Positions 1-9,348 of a stretch of 64,000 nt of DNA are shown here, one piece after another; position 1 is the stretch's first letter; each line of letters begins with the position of its first letter. Both the position numbers and the translations under genes were made by a program. The notes below the pieces were generated by a model. The model saw nothing but the letters and a program-made list of their open reading frames with translations. It had not been told where the DNA came from and ran no database searches. The stretch comes from Acidianus brierleyi (lineage in GTDB: Archaea > Thermoproteota > Thermoprotei_A > Sulfolobales > Sulfolobaceae): assembly GCF_003201835.2 (NCBI RefSeq), contig NZ_CP029289.2, positions 124,001 through 188,000 of the forward strand, read 5' to 3'.

Positions 1-2
1 AT

Positions 3-731
3 TTATCTAAAGAATCGATGAAAATAGTTTCTATAGAAGATATTCCAGAGCTAAGGCTAGCTCAAGATAATTGGGTTCAACTATATTCTAGAGAAGTATA
101 TGGAACTACTGGTAAAGAAATCTCACTAATGGATTTATTGAAATTATCTTTAAGATATAGACCAGACATGATAGTTGTAGGAGAAATAAGAGGTCAAGAA
201 GCATATGTATTGTTTCAGGCTCTGTCTACTGGCCATGGTGGTGCTACAACATTTCATGCCTATGATACTGATAGTGCATTAAAAAGGTTAATGAATGAAC
301 CATTAAATATACCTAAAGAATGGGTTCCTATGATGAATATTGTTGTTAACGTTAGAAGACTTCCTGTTTTTGTAGGAGAAAAGTTAGTATTAAGGAGAAG
401 AGTGGTTGGCATAGATGAAGTAGCTGACTATAATGATTTTAGAAGAGTTGTAAATTGGGACGCTAGATCTGATTTTCATAATTTGGATTTGGACAGTGCA
501 AAAGTTATGAGACTAAGAATTGAGGAAATAGGTAAAGGCCTGGATGAAGTAAAACAAGAAATAGACAAACGTGCACTTTACTTAAAGTTATTAGCGGCAT
601 CTAAGGATGTTATTCAAAATCCTGAGAGTTATAGAGAAGTAAAGAAGTACATTATTAAATACTCATTAAGGCCAGACGAAGCATTAAAAGAAGCGATGAG
701 AATAACATCTATAAAAATTACTAATGTATAG
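3..731 (+). CDS. GspE/ArlI-type secretion ATPase, C-terminal part (truncated by window start)
   Basis: The reading frame is open from base 3, so the 5' part lies outside the window. The visible 242 residues hold the second half of a type II/IV secretion (pilus or archaellum) ATPase: an Asp-box-like stretch (SIEDIPELRL), the Walker B region (RPDMIVVGEIRG) and the following His-box (TGHGGATTFHA). Walker A must lie upstream. Such cytoplasmic hexameric ATPases power assembly of type IV pilin-like filaments. The C-terminal ~100 residues are helical and charged. No pilin or membrane platform gene is visible here, so which filament (Ups, Aap, archaellum or another) cannot be told. It is convergent with the next gene. 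Confidence 0.85.
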   Translation, partial: LSKESMKIVSIEDIPELRLAQDNWVQLYSREVYGTTGKEISLMDLLKLSLRYRPDMIVVGEIRGQEAYVLFQALSTGHGGATTFHAYDTDSALKRLMNEPLNIPKEWVPMMNIVVNVRRLPVFVGEKLVLRRRVVGIDEVADYNDFRRVVNWDARSDFHNLDLDSAKVMRLRIEEIGKGLDEVKQEIDKRALYLKLLAASKDVIQNPESYREVKKYIIKYSLRPDEALKEAMRITSIKITNV

Positions 732-751
732 TAAAATCGATATTTTAGTTT

Positions 752-1993
752 TTACAATTCAAACATGGTTATCGATAACAAGAACATTATCAAGAAAAAT
801 GAATATTTATTCAATAAAATATCAAATATAGAAATGATAAAGAAAATATATCTCAAAATCTCAACAGAATTTGGTGTAAGATTATCACTATGTATCTTAG
901 GGGTAACACGCCAAGAGAACTTAACTCTAAAAAACCCTTGGATAAAACCAATCATCGCCGCAAATACTACTATTATCCCACTTAAATCAGCTTCCTTCGG
1001 ATTTTTGGATGAATAAATTAATAGCGAAAATCCATAAATAATGATTGAAATAATGAATATATATACATTTATAGAATATGGTAATAAGGATAAAAGTATA
1101 ATAATGGATAGAAAAAGTGAATATACGCCCCATTGTATTACATAGAGGAATCCTTCTAGTCCCTTAATTCCTTTTTTAATTAATTTTAATCCATCTAAAA
1201 ATAACTCTCCTGAACCATATGCCCAACGTTTTATCTGCATATATAAATCATAATAATTCAATGGCGAAAGGATAGATATCGATGGCTCATCAAAATAATA
1301 TATTCGTATATTATTAAGAGCTAATCTTATTCCTAGCTCAAGATCTTCTGTAACAACATTTTCCTTCCATCCGCCTATATTAACTAAAATAGATTTTTTT
1401 ATAGCAAACGCCGAGCCATTAGGAAATATATATAACCCTCTCATGAACCTACCTCTGAATAATGAAGACATTGAAAAATCAGTGAAATATGAATATATTC
1501 TGCCTATACCTTGAGCATTTCTAACTTTCAACCTTAATGAAATTACGTTATATTTTAGTAAATACGATACATGTTTCAAAAAATCTTTATCTACTCTTGC
1601 TTCTGCATCAAGAAATACTAAAAAATCTCCACTGCTCAAATTTACTCCAAAATTTAATGCACCTGCTTTTCTCCCTGTTGGCACTTCTCTCCTTACTATC
1701 TTAAAATTCTTTGGATATGGAATAGATAAATATTTTTCAAATATTTCCTGTTTGTCATCTGAAACTATTATAACCTCATAATTATCATAATCAAGTTCAG
1801 AAAGGTTCCTTATTAAATCTCTAATAGTATCTACTTCCTCGTCTTTTATTGCTATTATTATGGATATTTTTTTATTTCTATCATATCCTATCTCAACAAT
1901 CTTCTTACTGGAAAAATATAATGCCTGTAAAACAAACCATATAGAAGAAATAATTGATGATAATAGCAAAAGTATACTTAAGAAAAAACTCAT
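752..1993 (-). CDS. Membrane-bound family 2 glycosyltransferase
   Basis: A 413-residue protein with one N-terminal membrane helix (about 1-28), a GT-A family 2 domain (about 40-270) and four or so C-terminal membrane helices. Catalytic signatures are present: the DAEA metal-binding motif at 129-132, TED at 215-217 and QIKRW (QxxRW) at 253-257. This is the layout of processive or polyprenyl-linked sugar transferases such as those making exopolysaccharide or glycolipids. Its ATG overlaps the TGA of the pyrophosphatase gene (ATGA), so the two are probably co-transcribed; pyrophosphatase can pull sugar-nucleotide reactions forward, but that link is inference. Acceptor and donor sugars are unknown. 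Confidence 0.85.
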   Translation of the reverse strand: MSFFLSILLLLSSIISSIWFVLQALYFSSKKIVEIGYDRNKKISIIIAIKDEEVDTIRDLIRNLSELDYDNYEVIIVSDDKQEIFEKYLSIPYPKNFKIVRREVPTGRKAGALNFGVNLSSGDFLVFLDAEARVDKDFLKHVSYLLKYNVISLRLKVRNAQGIGRIYSYFTDFSMSSLFRGRFMRGLYIFPNGSAFAIKKSILVNIGGWKENVVTEDLELGIRLALNNIRIYYFDEPSISILSPLNYYDLYMQIKRWAYGSGELFLDGLKLIKKGIKGLEGFLYVIQWGVYSLFLSIIILLSLLPYSINVYIFIISIIIYGFSLLIYSSKNPKEADLSGIIVVFAAMIGFIQGFFRVKFSWRVTPKIHSDNLTPNSVEILRYIFFIISIFDILLNKYSFFLIMFLLSITMFEL

Positions 1994-2508
1994 TCCTTCA
2001 TTTTCCTCTCTATTGCCTCTTTTATTTTTTCCTTAGCTACTGATACTGTGCCCCAACCAGAAGTTTTCACCCATTTGCCTGGCTCTAGTTCTTTATAATG
2101 GTCAAAGAAATGATTTATTTTATCTTTAATAGATTGAGGAAGATCTTCTATATCTCTGATAGTAGAGAAACTTGGATCTATTTTATCCTTAGGAACGGCT
2201 ATTATTTTTTCGTCCTCTCCTTCTTCATCTCTCATATATAGCATTCCAATTGGACGAGCTTCTACTACTGTTCCAGGATAAAATGGATAATTACTTATTA
2301 CTAGTACATCAATTGGGTCTCCATCTTCGCCTAAAGTGCCTGGCACAAATCCATAATTAAATGGATAAAACATCGAAGTATAAAGTATTCTATCTACTTT
2401 TACAATTTCTTCTTCATCATCATATTCATATTTAATATTTGATCCCATAGGGATCTCTATAAATACGTTCACACTATCTGGTGCGTTTTTGCCTGGACCA
2501 ACTTTCAT
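1990..2508 (-). CDS. ppa: Inorganic pyrophosphatase (family I)
   Basis: A 172-residue soluble family I pyrophosphatase, the usual length for archaeal enzymes. It hydrolyses pyrophosphate to two phosphates, using divalent metals. The signature DGDPIDVL is at about residues 60-67, and the ligand-rich segments (EIPMGSNIKYEYD near the start, YPFNYGFVPGTLGEDGDP in the middle) are intact. The start at ATG 2508 fits the family N terminus. It overlaps the downstream glycosyltransferase by four bases, which suggests translational coupling. Confidence 0.95.
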   Translation of the reverse strand: MKVGPGKNAPDSVNVFIEIPMGSNIKYEYDDEEEIVKVDRILYTSMFYPFNYGFVPGTLGEDGDPIDVLVISNYPFYPGTVVEARPIGMLYMRDEEGEDEKIIAVPKDKIDPSFSTIRDIEDLPQSIKDKINHFFDHYKELEPGKWVKTSGWGTVSVAKEKIKEAIERKMKE

Positions 2509-2546
2509 TTAAGATCAATAGTAACTTTGAGTATAAAGATTTATAT

Positions 2547-3089
2547 TTATTCATAGTTTTTTTCTATAATATTATTTACAAAATCCTTAATCTTGATTAA
2601 TGGCTCAGTAGAAACTAGATAGTTTATTTCATCTAAATAACTATTAGCTATTTCTTGAGCATCGTATCCTAGTTTTATATATCGCTTAGCCTGAAGTACA
2701 GTAGATAGTCTATCCGATAATTTAGCTATATTAGATTCTAACGTTTTTTTCTCCTTGAATTCTATAAATAGATCTACTCCTACTCCTAATTCCTTAAAAG
2801 CTTCTAGTTCGACATCTCTTTTATTTATTTTTTCAGAAGTCCATTTTGGAAAATCTCCTAGAATACTCTCTCCAACGTCGTGAAAAAGGGCTATTACAGC
2901 GGCATGATCAGGGTTAACATTAACTCCTTTGTCTTTTAGTTTAGAAGCTATGGTAAAAGCTAGTATTGCCGCTTCAAAGCTATGCGAAGCTACTGTTTCT
3001 CCAATGGAAGGCGGAATACCCTTTTGCATCCAACCTGTTCTTACAAGATTTTTACACGATATAAGAAGTTTTTCTAATTGCATTGTCAT
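2547..3089 (-). CDS. HD-domain phosphohydrolase (YfbR-like)
   Basis: A protein of about 180 residues with an HD-superfamily metal site: HSFEAA near the N terminus and the HD pair in ALFHDVGE, followed by a DRLSTVLQA helix. The arrangement matches YfbR-like 5'-deoxynucleotidase / HD hydrolases found throughout archaea. I place the start at the ATG ending at 3089 because it overlaps the stop of thiDN as ATGA; a longer form from 3101 is possible. The substrate is probably a nucleotide, but that is known only for family relatives. It is the third gene of an apparent operon with MoaD-MoaE and ThiDN. Confidence 0.8.
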   Translation of the reverse strand: MTMQLEKLLISCKNLVRTGWMQKGIPPSIGETVASHSFEAAILAFTIASKLKDKGVNVNPDHAAVIALFHDVGESILGDFPKWTSEKINKRDVELEAFKELGVGVDLFIEFKEKKTLESNIAKLSDRLSTVLQAKRYIKLGYDAQEIANSYLDEINYLVSTEPLIKIKDFVNNIIEKNYE

Positions 3090-4417
3090 AATGATTTGCA
3101 TATATATCCTAAAGAATTTTCCATCTCTTCTAAGCTATTTGTCCAAAATCTTATCATAGCTTCTTTGCCTTTTGTCCCTTTATCGAATATTACCTTAGGA
3201 ATATTACCGTAATTCGCAGCTATGTATTCTATTATCCATTGCATTGTCTTATTTTCTCCGTGAGCTGGTTCTAAATCCCTGTTAATTTCTATTACTTCGT
3301 ATCCTATTTCTTTGAATAAAGAAATTATTTTCTCGTCGTATTTTATATTAATTAATGAGTTAGCATTATATCCTTTAGAAATTATAGAAAAAAGTAATCT
3401 AGCAGTGTGTGTAGGATTCCCGAAAACAGCAGGAAATCCTACTTTAACATTATTATTCCATGTCTTAACTATTCTTCCTCTGAAAGTAGCAATATCATCA
3501 ATGCTATTAACATAATTAGAATCTATAGAATGTGCAAAATTAGACTGAACTTCTGGAATTAACTTCCAAAAGTTTTGCGTATTCACTATAAAATCGCCAA
3601 ATTTTACCATATCTTCTAGAACCTCATATTTCATTATTTCTTTAAGTAAGAAGAAAGGATCTACTGGTCCTATTCCCTTTCCTATCTCAAGACCATAAGC
3701 TATAGATCCTTGTAGTAAATCTCTTGCGATTCTTATGGCATCTACAATATTATTTCCTTTAGCGATCTCTGCAGCTATGGCAGATGCAAAAACAGAACCA
3801 GTACCATGTGTATTTTTTTCGCTAATTCTTCTATATCCTATTTCATAAAAATCCTTTCCGTCATATAAAACATCAAAGCTGTAGTCTCCTTTTATATGAC
3901 CGCCTTTTATTATTACGTATGGTACTCCATATATCTCGTATATTTTTTTAGCTGCAATTTCTTGATCATTTTTACTCTCTATTTTAACTCCCGATAGTAT
4001 AGAAGCTTCTACTGCATTTGGAGTTAAAACTGTAGTATTTTTAATAATGTATTTTTTATAATCTTCTATATCATTAATTAGCTGAGTACCGTCTTTTGCA
4101 TAAATAACAGGATCTGTAACTATTTTATATTGACGTAACTTGTCATTAATCACTTTAAATTGAGCCGAATTATATAGCATGCCTAATTTAACTGAATCTA
4201 CTTTAAAGTCCGACAATAACCAAGAAATTTGAGAATCCAAAAGTTCTGAAGAAATTGGAAAAATTTCCTTAATACCTAGAGTGTTTTGAACTGTTATTGC
4301 ACTTACTGCTAAGATTCCGTGAACGCCTAATATCTCAAATACCTTAATATCAGTTTCTACACCAGCTCCATTTCCAGTATCTATACCTGCAACACTAAGA
4401 GCTACTTGCTTTTTCAT
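3086..4417 (-). CDS. thiDN: Hydroxymethylpyrimidine kinase / thiamine-phosphate synthase fusion (ThiD-ThiN)
   Basis: A 443-residue fusion. Residues 1 to ~265 are a ThiD ribokinase-fold kinase (SVAGIDTGNGAGVETDIK at the start, KGGH and the ATP/anion site NTHGTGSVFASAIAAE) that phosphorylates hydroxymethylpyrimidine twice. Residues ~270-443 are ThiN, the archaeal thiamine-phosphate synthase that replaces ThiE (GFPAVFGNP, EPAHGENKTM, IFDKGTKGKE motifs). Both halves look intact. The gene overlaps the upstream MoaD-MoaE gene by 23 bases and the downstream HD gene by four, so the three are probably one transcript. Confidence 0.93.
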   Translation of the reverse strand: MKKQVALSVAGIDTGNGAGVETDIKVFEILGVHGILAVSAITVQNTLGIKEIFPISSELLDSQISWLLSDFKVDSVKLGMLYNSAQFKVINDKLRQYKIVTDPVIYAKDGTQLINDIEDYKKYIIKNTTVLTPNAVEASILSGVKIESKNDQEIAAKKIYEIYGVPYVIIKGGHIKGDYSFDVLYDGKDFYEIGYRRISEKNTHGTGSVFASAIAAEIAKGNNIVDAIRIARDLLQGSIAYGLEIGKGIGPVDPFFLLKEIMKYEVLEDMVKFGDFIVNTQNFWKLIPEVQSNFAHSIDSNYVNSIDDIATFRGRIVKTWNNNVKVGFPAVFGNPTHTARLLFSIISKGYNANSLINIKYDEKIISLFKEIGYEVIEINRDLEPAHGENKTMQWIIEYIAANYGNIPKVIFDKGTKGKEAMIRFWTNSLEEMENSLGYICKSL

Positions 4418-5105
4418 TCTTCTTCACTCTAGTATTTCCTGCAACTACCCAATATTCTCCGTCATCTCTTATTTCAAGTTTCCATATTCCAGTAGTATGT
4501 TTGACTAATTCTATAGCTTCGCCTATAGCATTAATAGCATCTTTTCTACCTTTCCCAATACACATTATCAATATCACATTATCTCCAGGCTTCATGTTAT
4601 CAATTGCATGAATAATCTTTATATTTATTACATCTTTATATTTATCTATAATATATTTTTCTATTTCATTAATTCTTCTTTGTGTATATGTTTCATATGC
4701 TTCGTAATCTAGTTCATAAACTTTATGTGAATCTACTAATCCCTTTACGAAGCCCAAGTAAACAACTAATGAACCTGCTTCTGGTGGTGCAGTTTCTCTA
4801 AATTTTCTTATTTCTTCTAAAAAATCGAATTTTCCTCTTATTACATCTCCGCCTGCTGGCGGAGGAAGAAACGCTATTTCGTCGCCATTGCTTATATTTC
4901 TTATATTTGTCTCACCGTTAATTAAAATGGCTACCTTAATTCCGTTTACACCATTTTTGACATATTCAGAAAATTTCCTACCGTACTTTTTTTCTAAGTC
5001 GTTTATTAGACAATCTATATCACTACATTCAGTAGATAATTCTTCCTCTGAAACTCCAGTAATATCTTTCATAAAGGCAAAGTATTTTATAATTACTTTC
5101 AACAT
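4395..5105 (-). CDS. MoaD-MoaE fusion (molybdopterin synthase)
   Basis: A 236-residue protein from the ATG ending at 5105 (an upstream GTG at 5111 is possible). Residues ~1-85 are a MoaD ubiquitin-like domain ending in PPPAGG, and the rest is MoaE (residues ~90-230, with conserved YEAYETYTQRRINEIE and GxGxRKDAxxAxxEAI-like segments). Together they form molybdopterin synthase, which adds two sulfurs to precursor Z. In separate MoaD the terminal GG carries the thiocarboxylate. Here GG is followed directly by MoaE, so proteolysis at GG, a separate MoaD, or another mechanism is needed. It is the first gene of the operon with thiDN. Confidence 0.88.
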   Translation of the reverse strand: MLKVIIKYFAFMKDITGVSEEELSTECSDIDCLINDLEKKYGRKFSEYVKNGVNGIKVAILINGETNIRNISNGDEIAFLPPPAGGDVIRGKFDFLEEIRKFRETAPPEAGSLVVYLGFVKGLVDSHKVYELDYEAYETYTQRRINEIEKYIIDKYKDVINIKIIHAIDNMKPGDNVILIMCIGKGRKDAINAIGEAIELVKHTTGIWKLEIRDDGEYWVVAGNTRVKKNEKASSS

Positions 5106-5126
5106 TCCCACTCTCTACCAGAATTT

Positions 5127-5555
5127 ATGTTAGTTTATATGGAAGAAGATGATAAACTCTTCGATTTATTAGATCCAAATCTTCAAAGTAACAAAAATAC
5201 TGAAATAATAAAGAAATTGAACGAAATAGAATTCATGGTTAGATCTTTATTACAACAAAGGAGCAAAGAAGCTAGAAGCAATAGTTTATGTGAAAATATA
5301 TTGGAAAAAACCTATATAATAGTTAATCGAAGAATTAATGAGAATACAAATCCTAACCTATTTATATTAAGAATAGATAACAATAATTATTTGATAACAT
5401 TTAAAGATACAATTGAACTTTTATACTTTTATATGAAACTAGGAGACAAAATAGAAGATGAAATTCCTAAAAGATTATATCCATTATTTAGTTTTCTAAA
5501 AAGAAACGGATTAATTTATCTTGATAGAGAGACAAAGGAGTATAAACTAACTTGA
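5127..5555 (+). CDS. Conserved-looking protein of unknown function with winged-helix-like C terminus
   Basis: A 142-residue soluble acidic/basic protein that I do not recognise. Residues 1-60 are charged and predicted helical (possible short coiled coil). The C-terminal segment, with two helices followed by NGLIYLDRETKEYKLT, resembles the recognition-wing end of a winged helix. Start ATG at 5127; an in-frame ATG at 5139 is an alternative. It is divergent from the MoaD-MoaE gene by about 20 bases and overlaps the converging FAD oxidoreductase by nine bases. No function is claimed. Confidence 0.6.
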   Translation: MLVYMEEDDKLFDLLDPNLQSNKNTEIIKKLNEIEFMVRSLLQQRSKEARSNSLCENILEKTYIIVNRRINENTNPNLFILRIDNNNYLITFKDTIELLYFYMKLGDKIEDEIPKRLYPLFSFLKRNGLIYLDRETKEYKLT

Positions 5556-7796
5556 AAATGCTATATCCCCTATTAAATCCCTTATAACTTTCTCTTCTAT
5601 AACTTTTTTTAGAATTTCTAATAGAGCATCAGAAAATTCCTTTTTAGATACGAGATCTCTTGCCTCAAATTCCAGTTTTGAAGATTCTAAAATCTTTTTT
5701 AATAATTCTTCTACTAATGTTAGTATATTTTCTGCTTGTATTGCCTCAATATATCTACCAATTTTTTCTTCCAATAAAACATTATCATTAATTAAACTTT
5801 TAAAGAAATTTTTGATATTATCATTCTTTAGTACGTTAGATCTAAAATCTGTTGTAAATCTTTTCCTTACTATAGGTATTGTTAACAATATAAAATAATT
5901 TCTACCACCTACTATCCATGTCTCAACTTTTTCAGCTATATCATCAACAGATTCTAATGCTGACTCCCTTAGTGATGTTAACATCACCTCTACAATTTCA
6001 GTATCAGAAACTTGTACATTATTATCTCTTTTTTCAGTATTTTCTTTTAAAAATGTAGAATAAACAGATCTGGTACCAAATTTCCATGTAGAGAAAGGAC
6101 ATATAGTTAGCATATCTTTCCTCTTTAATGGAATAGATTGCCCTTTATAAGCAGTAAAAAATAATCCCGCACACTCTTTATCCGAACCTTTAATGCCAAG
6201 TTTCTGAGCCCAACATCCTGCATGGAAATCAATATTAATGAAAGGCCTTATAACATCGAAAGCTAAGATCCCTCTATCTCCACTAAGCGTATTATAAACA
6301 TACAATCCTTCAGGACACATAAAGTATACTCCCTTAGCTCCATATTTTTTCTTCATCTCAATAATCTTTGATACGTCTAATTTTGCCCCTTCAATATTTC
6401 CTGAAATATATTTATCAAAACCGCAACAGAGATTATCTATAATTCTAACTCTAGCTGAAGTAGATATTTTACTGCCGTTTTCTAAGAGAAAATCTAAGAG
6501 TCCTTCTACTCCCATTGGATCATATTTGTATGAACAACCTATAAACAATAAATAAGGAGGTTGACTTTTATATTTTTCATCTATTTTTGCCTCTAAATCC
6601 TTTATTCTAAAACTAACCGGCTCTAGCGATATAGAAACGTTTTCTTTTACGGTGCTTAAAGAAGGTAATATTTCAGTTATTTGCGATATATTTATACCTT
6701 CTGGACATGAATCTTCGCATTCCTTACAGCCAAAACATATTTCAAAATTATTTTCTCCAGTTATCATTCTATTGAATTTTCCTAATGGAGAGTAAATTAG
6801 ATTATTAGTAATCCTAAAAGAAGTACAACTTTCTAAACATAAACCACAATTAACACATCTTGACGCATCAATATATTTATCTTTTATTTTCTCAAAGTTT
6901 TTAGGTATTCTAACAGATTTCTTATATTTTTCAATAATAATTTTATGAATAGTATCATATTCTCTTAAAGATGGGAAAGGCAAAACATTAGGATGTTTCT
7001 TCAAAAATTCAAACGTTTTATCTAATTCGTCCTCTTTTATATTTCCACACATGACAAAAAATTTTGATGGACTATTGAAACGTATTTCATATCCAAGATA
7101 TAGCATCCCAGGAAATTCTTTAAGCGATTCTAAAGTAGTAGATCTTAAACATATAGGAATATATCCTTTTTTTATAATTTTTAAAGATTTATCAAAAATA
7201 GATTTAATTAAATCTTTAGTATATACTGTATTATTTTTTTCTTTAACAAATGACTTATAAAGAATAGGAATATAGTATCTTTTTTCTCCATCTATGATTA
7301 AACTAGACCATGCAAATTGATTTTCGGTGGATGATTCTATTAACTCACTATAATTAACTACAGTAAGTCTAGAGTCTTTTTCAGTATTTTCATAGATATT
7401 TTTCTTAAATTTTGGAAATCCAAACTTATAACTACCGAATCCAGAGCCATTAGTTGCAATAAAACCGCCAACACTCCCCCTAGGATATAATGGGAATACT
7501 GCTGGATAATAATCCTCCTTTTCTAAGACATTTATTAATTCTTCAAAAGTAGCGCCAGACGCTGCAGTAATTATGGAAAAATTTTCAGATCTGCTTTCAA
7601 ATTTTAATATAGAACCGTCATCCAATCTTTTTTTAGAAGTAACTATTTTTGGCCTCAAAAACTTCAAAACACTACCGTCCATAGAAGTTGCTCTACCTAA
7701 TACAATTTCATGCTCTTTTTCATCCATATACTTTTTCAATGATGAAACATCCATAGATACTAGAGCTCTACTAAATATTGATGCGTCTAAGATCAA
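5547..7796 (-). CDS. FAD-linked oxidase fused to [4Fe-4S] ferredoxin and CCG-like domain
   Basis: A 749-residue fusion. The N-terminal half (~1-290) is a PCMH-type FAD domain with the FAD segment PRGSVGGFIATNGSGFGSYKFG-like at 105-126. Next come two [4Fe-4S] clusters with ligands C314, C317, C320, C324 and C354, C357, C360, C364. Residues ~400-590 resemble the CCG region of GlpC/HdrB-type subunits but with reduced cysteine motifs (LCCG, MCPEG, GCWAQ, CPFSTW). A helical tail of about 150 residues has no partner I recognise. Related fusions oxidise 2-hydroxyacids (glycolate, D-lactate) and pass electrons to quinone or ferredoxin; the substrate here is unknown. Confidence 0.8.
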   Translation of the reverse strand: MILDASIFSRALVSMDVSSLKKYMDEKEHEIVLGRATSMDGSVLKFLRPKIVTSKKRLDDGSILKFESRSENFSIITAASGATFEELINVLEKEDYYPAVFPLYPRGSVGGFIATNGSGFGSYKFGFPKFKKNIYENTEKDSRLTVVNYSELIESSTENQFAWSSLIIDGEKRYYIPILYKSFVKEKNNTVYTKDLIKSIFDKSLKIIKKGYIPICLRSTTLESLKEFPGMLYLGYEIRFNSPSKFFVMCGNIKEDELDKTFEFLKKHPNVLPFPSLREYDTIHKIIIEKYKKSVRIPKNFEKIKDKYIDASRCVNCGLCLESCTSFRITNNLIYSPLGKFNRMITGENNFEICFGCKECEDSCPEGINISQITEILPSLSTVKENVSISLEPVSFRIKDLEAKIDEKYKSQPPYLLFIGCSYKYDPMGVEGLLDFLLENGSKISTSARVRIIDNLCCGFDKYISGNIEGAKLDVSKIIEMKKKYGAKGVYFMCPEGLYVYNTLSGDRGILAFDVIRPFINIDFHAGCWAQKLGIKGSDKECAGLFFTAYKGQSIPLKRKDMLTICPFSTWKFGTRSVYSTFLKENTEKRDNNVQVSDTEIVEVMLTSLRESALESVDDIAEKVETWIVGGRNYFILLTIPIVRKRFTTDFRSNVLKNDNIKNFFKSLINDNVLLEEKIGRYIEAIQAENILTLVEELLKKILESSKLEFEARDLVSKKEFSDALLEILKKVIEEKVIRDLIGDIAFSS

Positions 7797-7855
7797 ATAT
7801 AATCACCATATCTTCAATCAAACATAAATTAAACTTTTATATTGTACCATAATTA

Positions 7856-8602
7856 ATGATTGAGACACACATACCAATAAGTATTTCCGGTATATGGTAT
7901 CCAGAAGTGTATAAAGAAGCTAAATTTTCTGGTTCAATAGGTCTTTCCCTCGTATTAGAACCTTATACTATTTTTGAAATAAGAAAATCTGAGTCACCAG
8001 AAGTATATATTAATGGATTAAAGATAAATTTCCCTAATTTATTAATATTAAAAAAACTTGGCAATCTGCAAATACAAGGTATAGCAAAAGTTCCATTAGG
8101 TTATGGCTACGGTTTAAGTGCGTCTATAAGTCTTGCATATGCTTTAGGAGCATACGAGATTTTTAATATAAAAAAGAATATAGCACTAGAAACTGCTCAT
8201 GAAAGTGAAGTAATAACTAACAATGGCTTAGGTGATATTATATCTCAATATTATGGCGGAGGATTAATATATAGGAAAAAACCTGGTGCTCCAAATATTG
8301 GAGAGATTGAGATTATTAATGTTGATTGGCATAAAATATTTTCTAAACCTATAGAAAGGCTTTCAACTAGTTCTATAATAAAACCAATAAAAGAAGCAAA
8401 AATGCTTATTGATGAATTCCTAAGAGAAAGAACGCTTGAAAAATTTTTTGAAGTTTCCAGAAAATTTACAGAACTTTTAGGATATAGTTCGCCCTATCCT
8501 CTTTCTTTTAGGAAAAAAGGATTAATAGTAAAAATGGATAAACCAGAAGAGGGAGAATGGATAGAACACAACCCAGCAAAACATGGAGCTTACGTGATAT
8601 GA
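7856..8602 (+). CDS. Pantoate kinase (PoK, GHMP family)
   Basis: A 248-residue GHMP-fold kinase. The glycine-rich phosphate loop is visible as PLGYGYGLSASIS at ~82-94, and the conserved GLGD-I segment (NNGLGDIISQYYGG) follows. Archaea make coenzyme A by pantoate kinase plus phosphopantothenate synthetase instead of PanC and PanK. The next gene, which overlaps its stop codon as ATGA, is that second enzyme, and panB is next to it, so the assignment is strong from both sequence and context. Confidence 0.92.
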   Translation: MIETHIPISISGIWYPEVYKEAKFSGSIGLSLVLEPYTIFEIRKSESPEVYINGLKINFPNLLILKKLGNLQIQGIAKVPLGYGYGLSASISLAYALGAYEIFNIKKNIALETAHESEVITNNGLGDIISQYYGGGLIYRKKPGAPNIGEIEIINVDWHKIFSKPIERLSTSSIIKPIKEAKMLIDEFLRERTLEKFFEVSRKFTELLGYSSPYPLSFRKKGLIVKMDKPEEGEWIEHNPAKHGAYVI

Positions 8603-9348
8603 TACCAAAGAATCATCCAAGGAGAGAGTCTTTACTACTTAGAGAAAAGTTAGTAGAAGCATTAGAAAACAATATATTAGTTCCACAAGGCTTAATAGCG
8701 CATGGAAGAGGAGAATGTTTTGATTACCTATTGGGAGAGAAGACTCAATATTTTGCTGACGATGCTGAGAAAGTAGCCGCAGCGATGTTATTAATAGCTA
8801 AAAATCCAGTAATATCTGTAAACGGAAATATGGCGGCTCTGGTGCCAGAAAGCATAGTTAAACTTTCTGAAGTAACAAATTCAAAAATAGAAGTAAATCT
8901 TTTCTATAGGGATGAGAAAAGAATAGACGCCATTTCAGACGTTCTGATTAAGAATGGAGCTAAAAATGTTTTAACTGAAGGTAATGCAGTTATTCCAGAA
9001 TTGTTCAGTGAGAGAAGAAGAGTAAACAAAGAAGGAATATTTTCCGCAGATGTAGTACTTTTAGCTATGGAAGATGGAGATAGAACCGAGGCATTAATCA
9101 AAATGAACAAAAAAGTCATTGCAATTGATCTTAATCCTCTATCTAGGACATCTCTCACAGCTACTATTACAATAATTGACAACGTGATAAGAGCCATCCC
9201 TAATATAATAAATTATGCTATGGTATTGAAAAAAGAGAATCCAGATGAGCTAAACTATATTATATCTCAATATAATAATAAGAAAATTATATCAGAATCA
9301 ATGAAATTTCTAAGTGATAGACTAGCTCAATTATCTAAAGATCTATAA
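8599..9348 (+). CDS. 4-phosphopantoate--beta-alanine ligase (phosphopantothenate synthetase)
   Basis: A 249-residue protein from the ATG at 8599, which overlaps the PoK stop (ATGA); an upstream in-frame TTG/ATG extension from 8557 would lie inside PoK and is less likely. The family signature IPKNHPRRESLLLREKLVEA opens the protein, followed by GLIAHGRGECFDYLLGEKT and NGNMAALVP. It joins 4-phosphopantoate and beta-alanine in the archaeal coenzyme A route. It converges on panB with 22 bases of overlap. Confidence 0.93.
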   Translation: MIPKNHPRRESLLLREKLVEALENNILVPQGLIAHGRGECFDYLLGEKTQYFADDAEKVAAAMLLIAKNPVISVNGNMAALVPESIVKLSEVTNSKIEVNLFYRDEKRIDAISDVLIKNGAKNVLTEGNAVIPELFSERRRVNKEGIFSADVVLLAMEDGDRTEALIKMNKKVIAIDLNPLSRTSLTATITIIDNVIRAIPNIINYAMVLKKENPDELNYIISQYNNKKIISESMKFLSDRLAQLSKDL

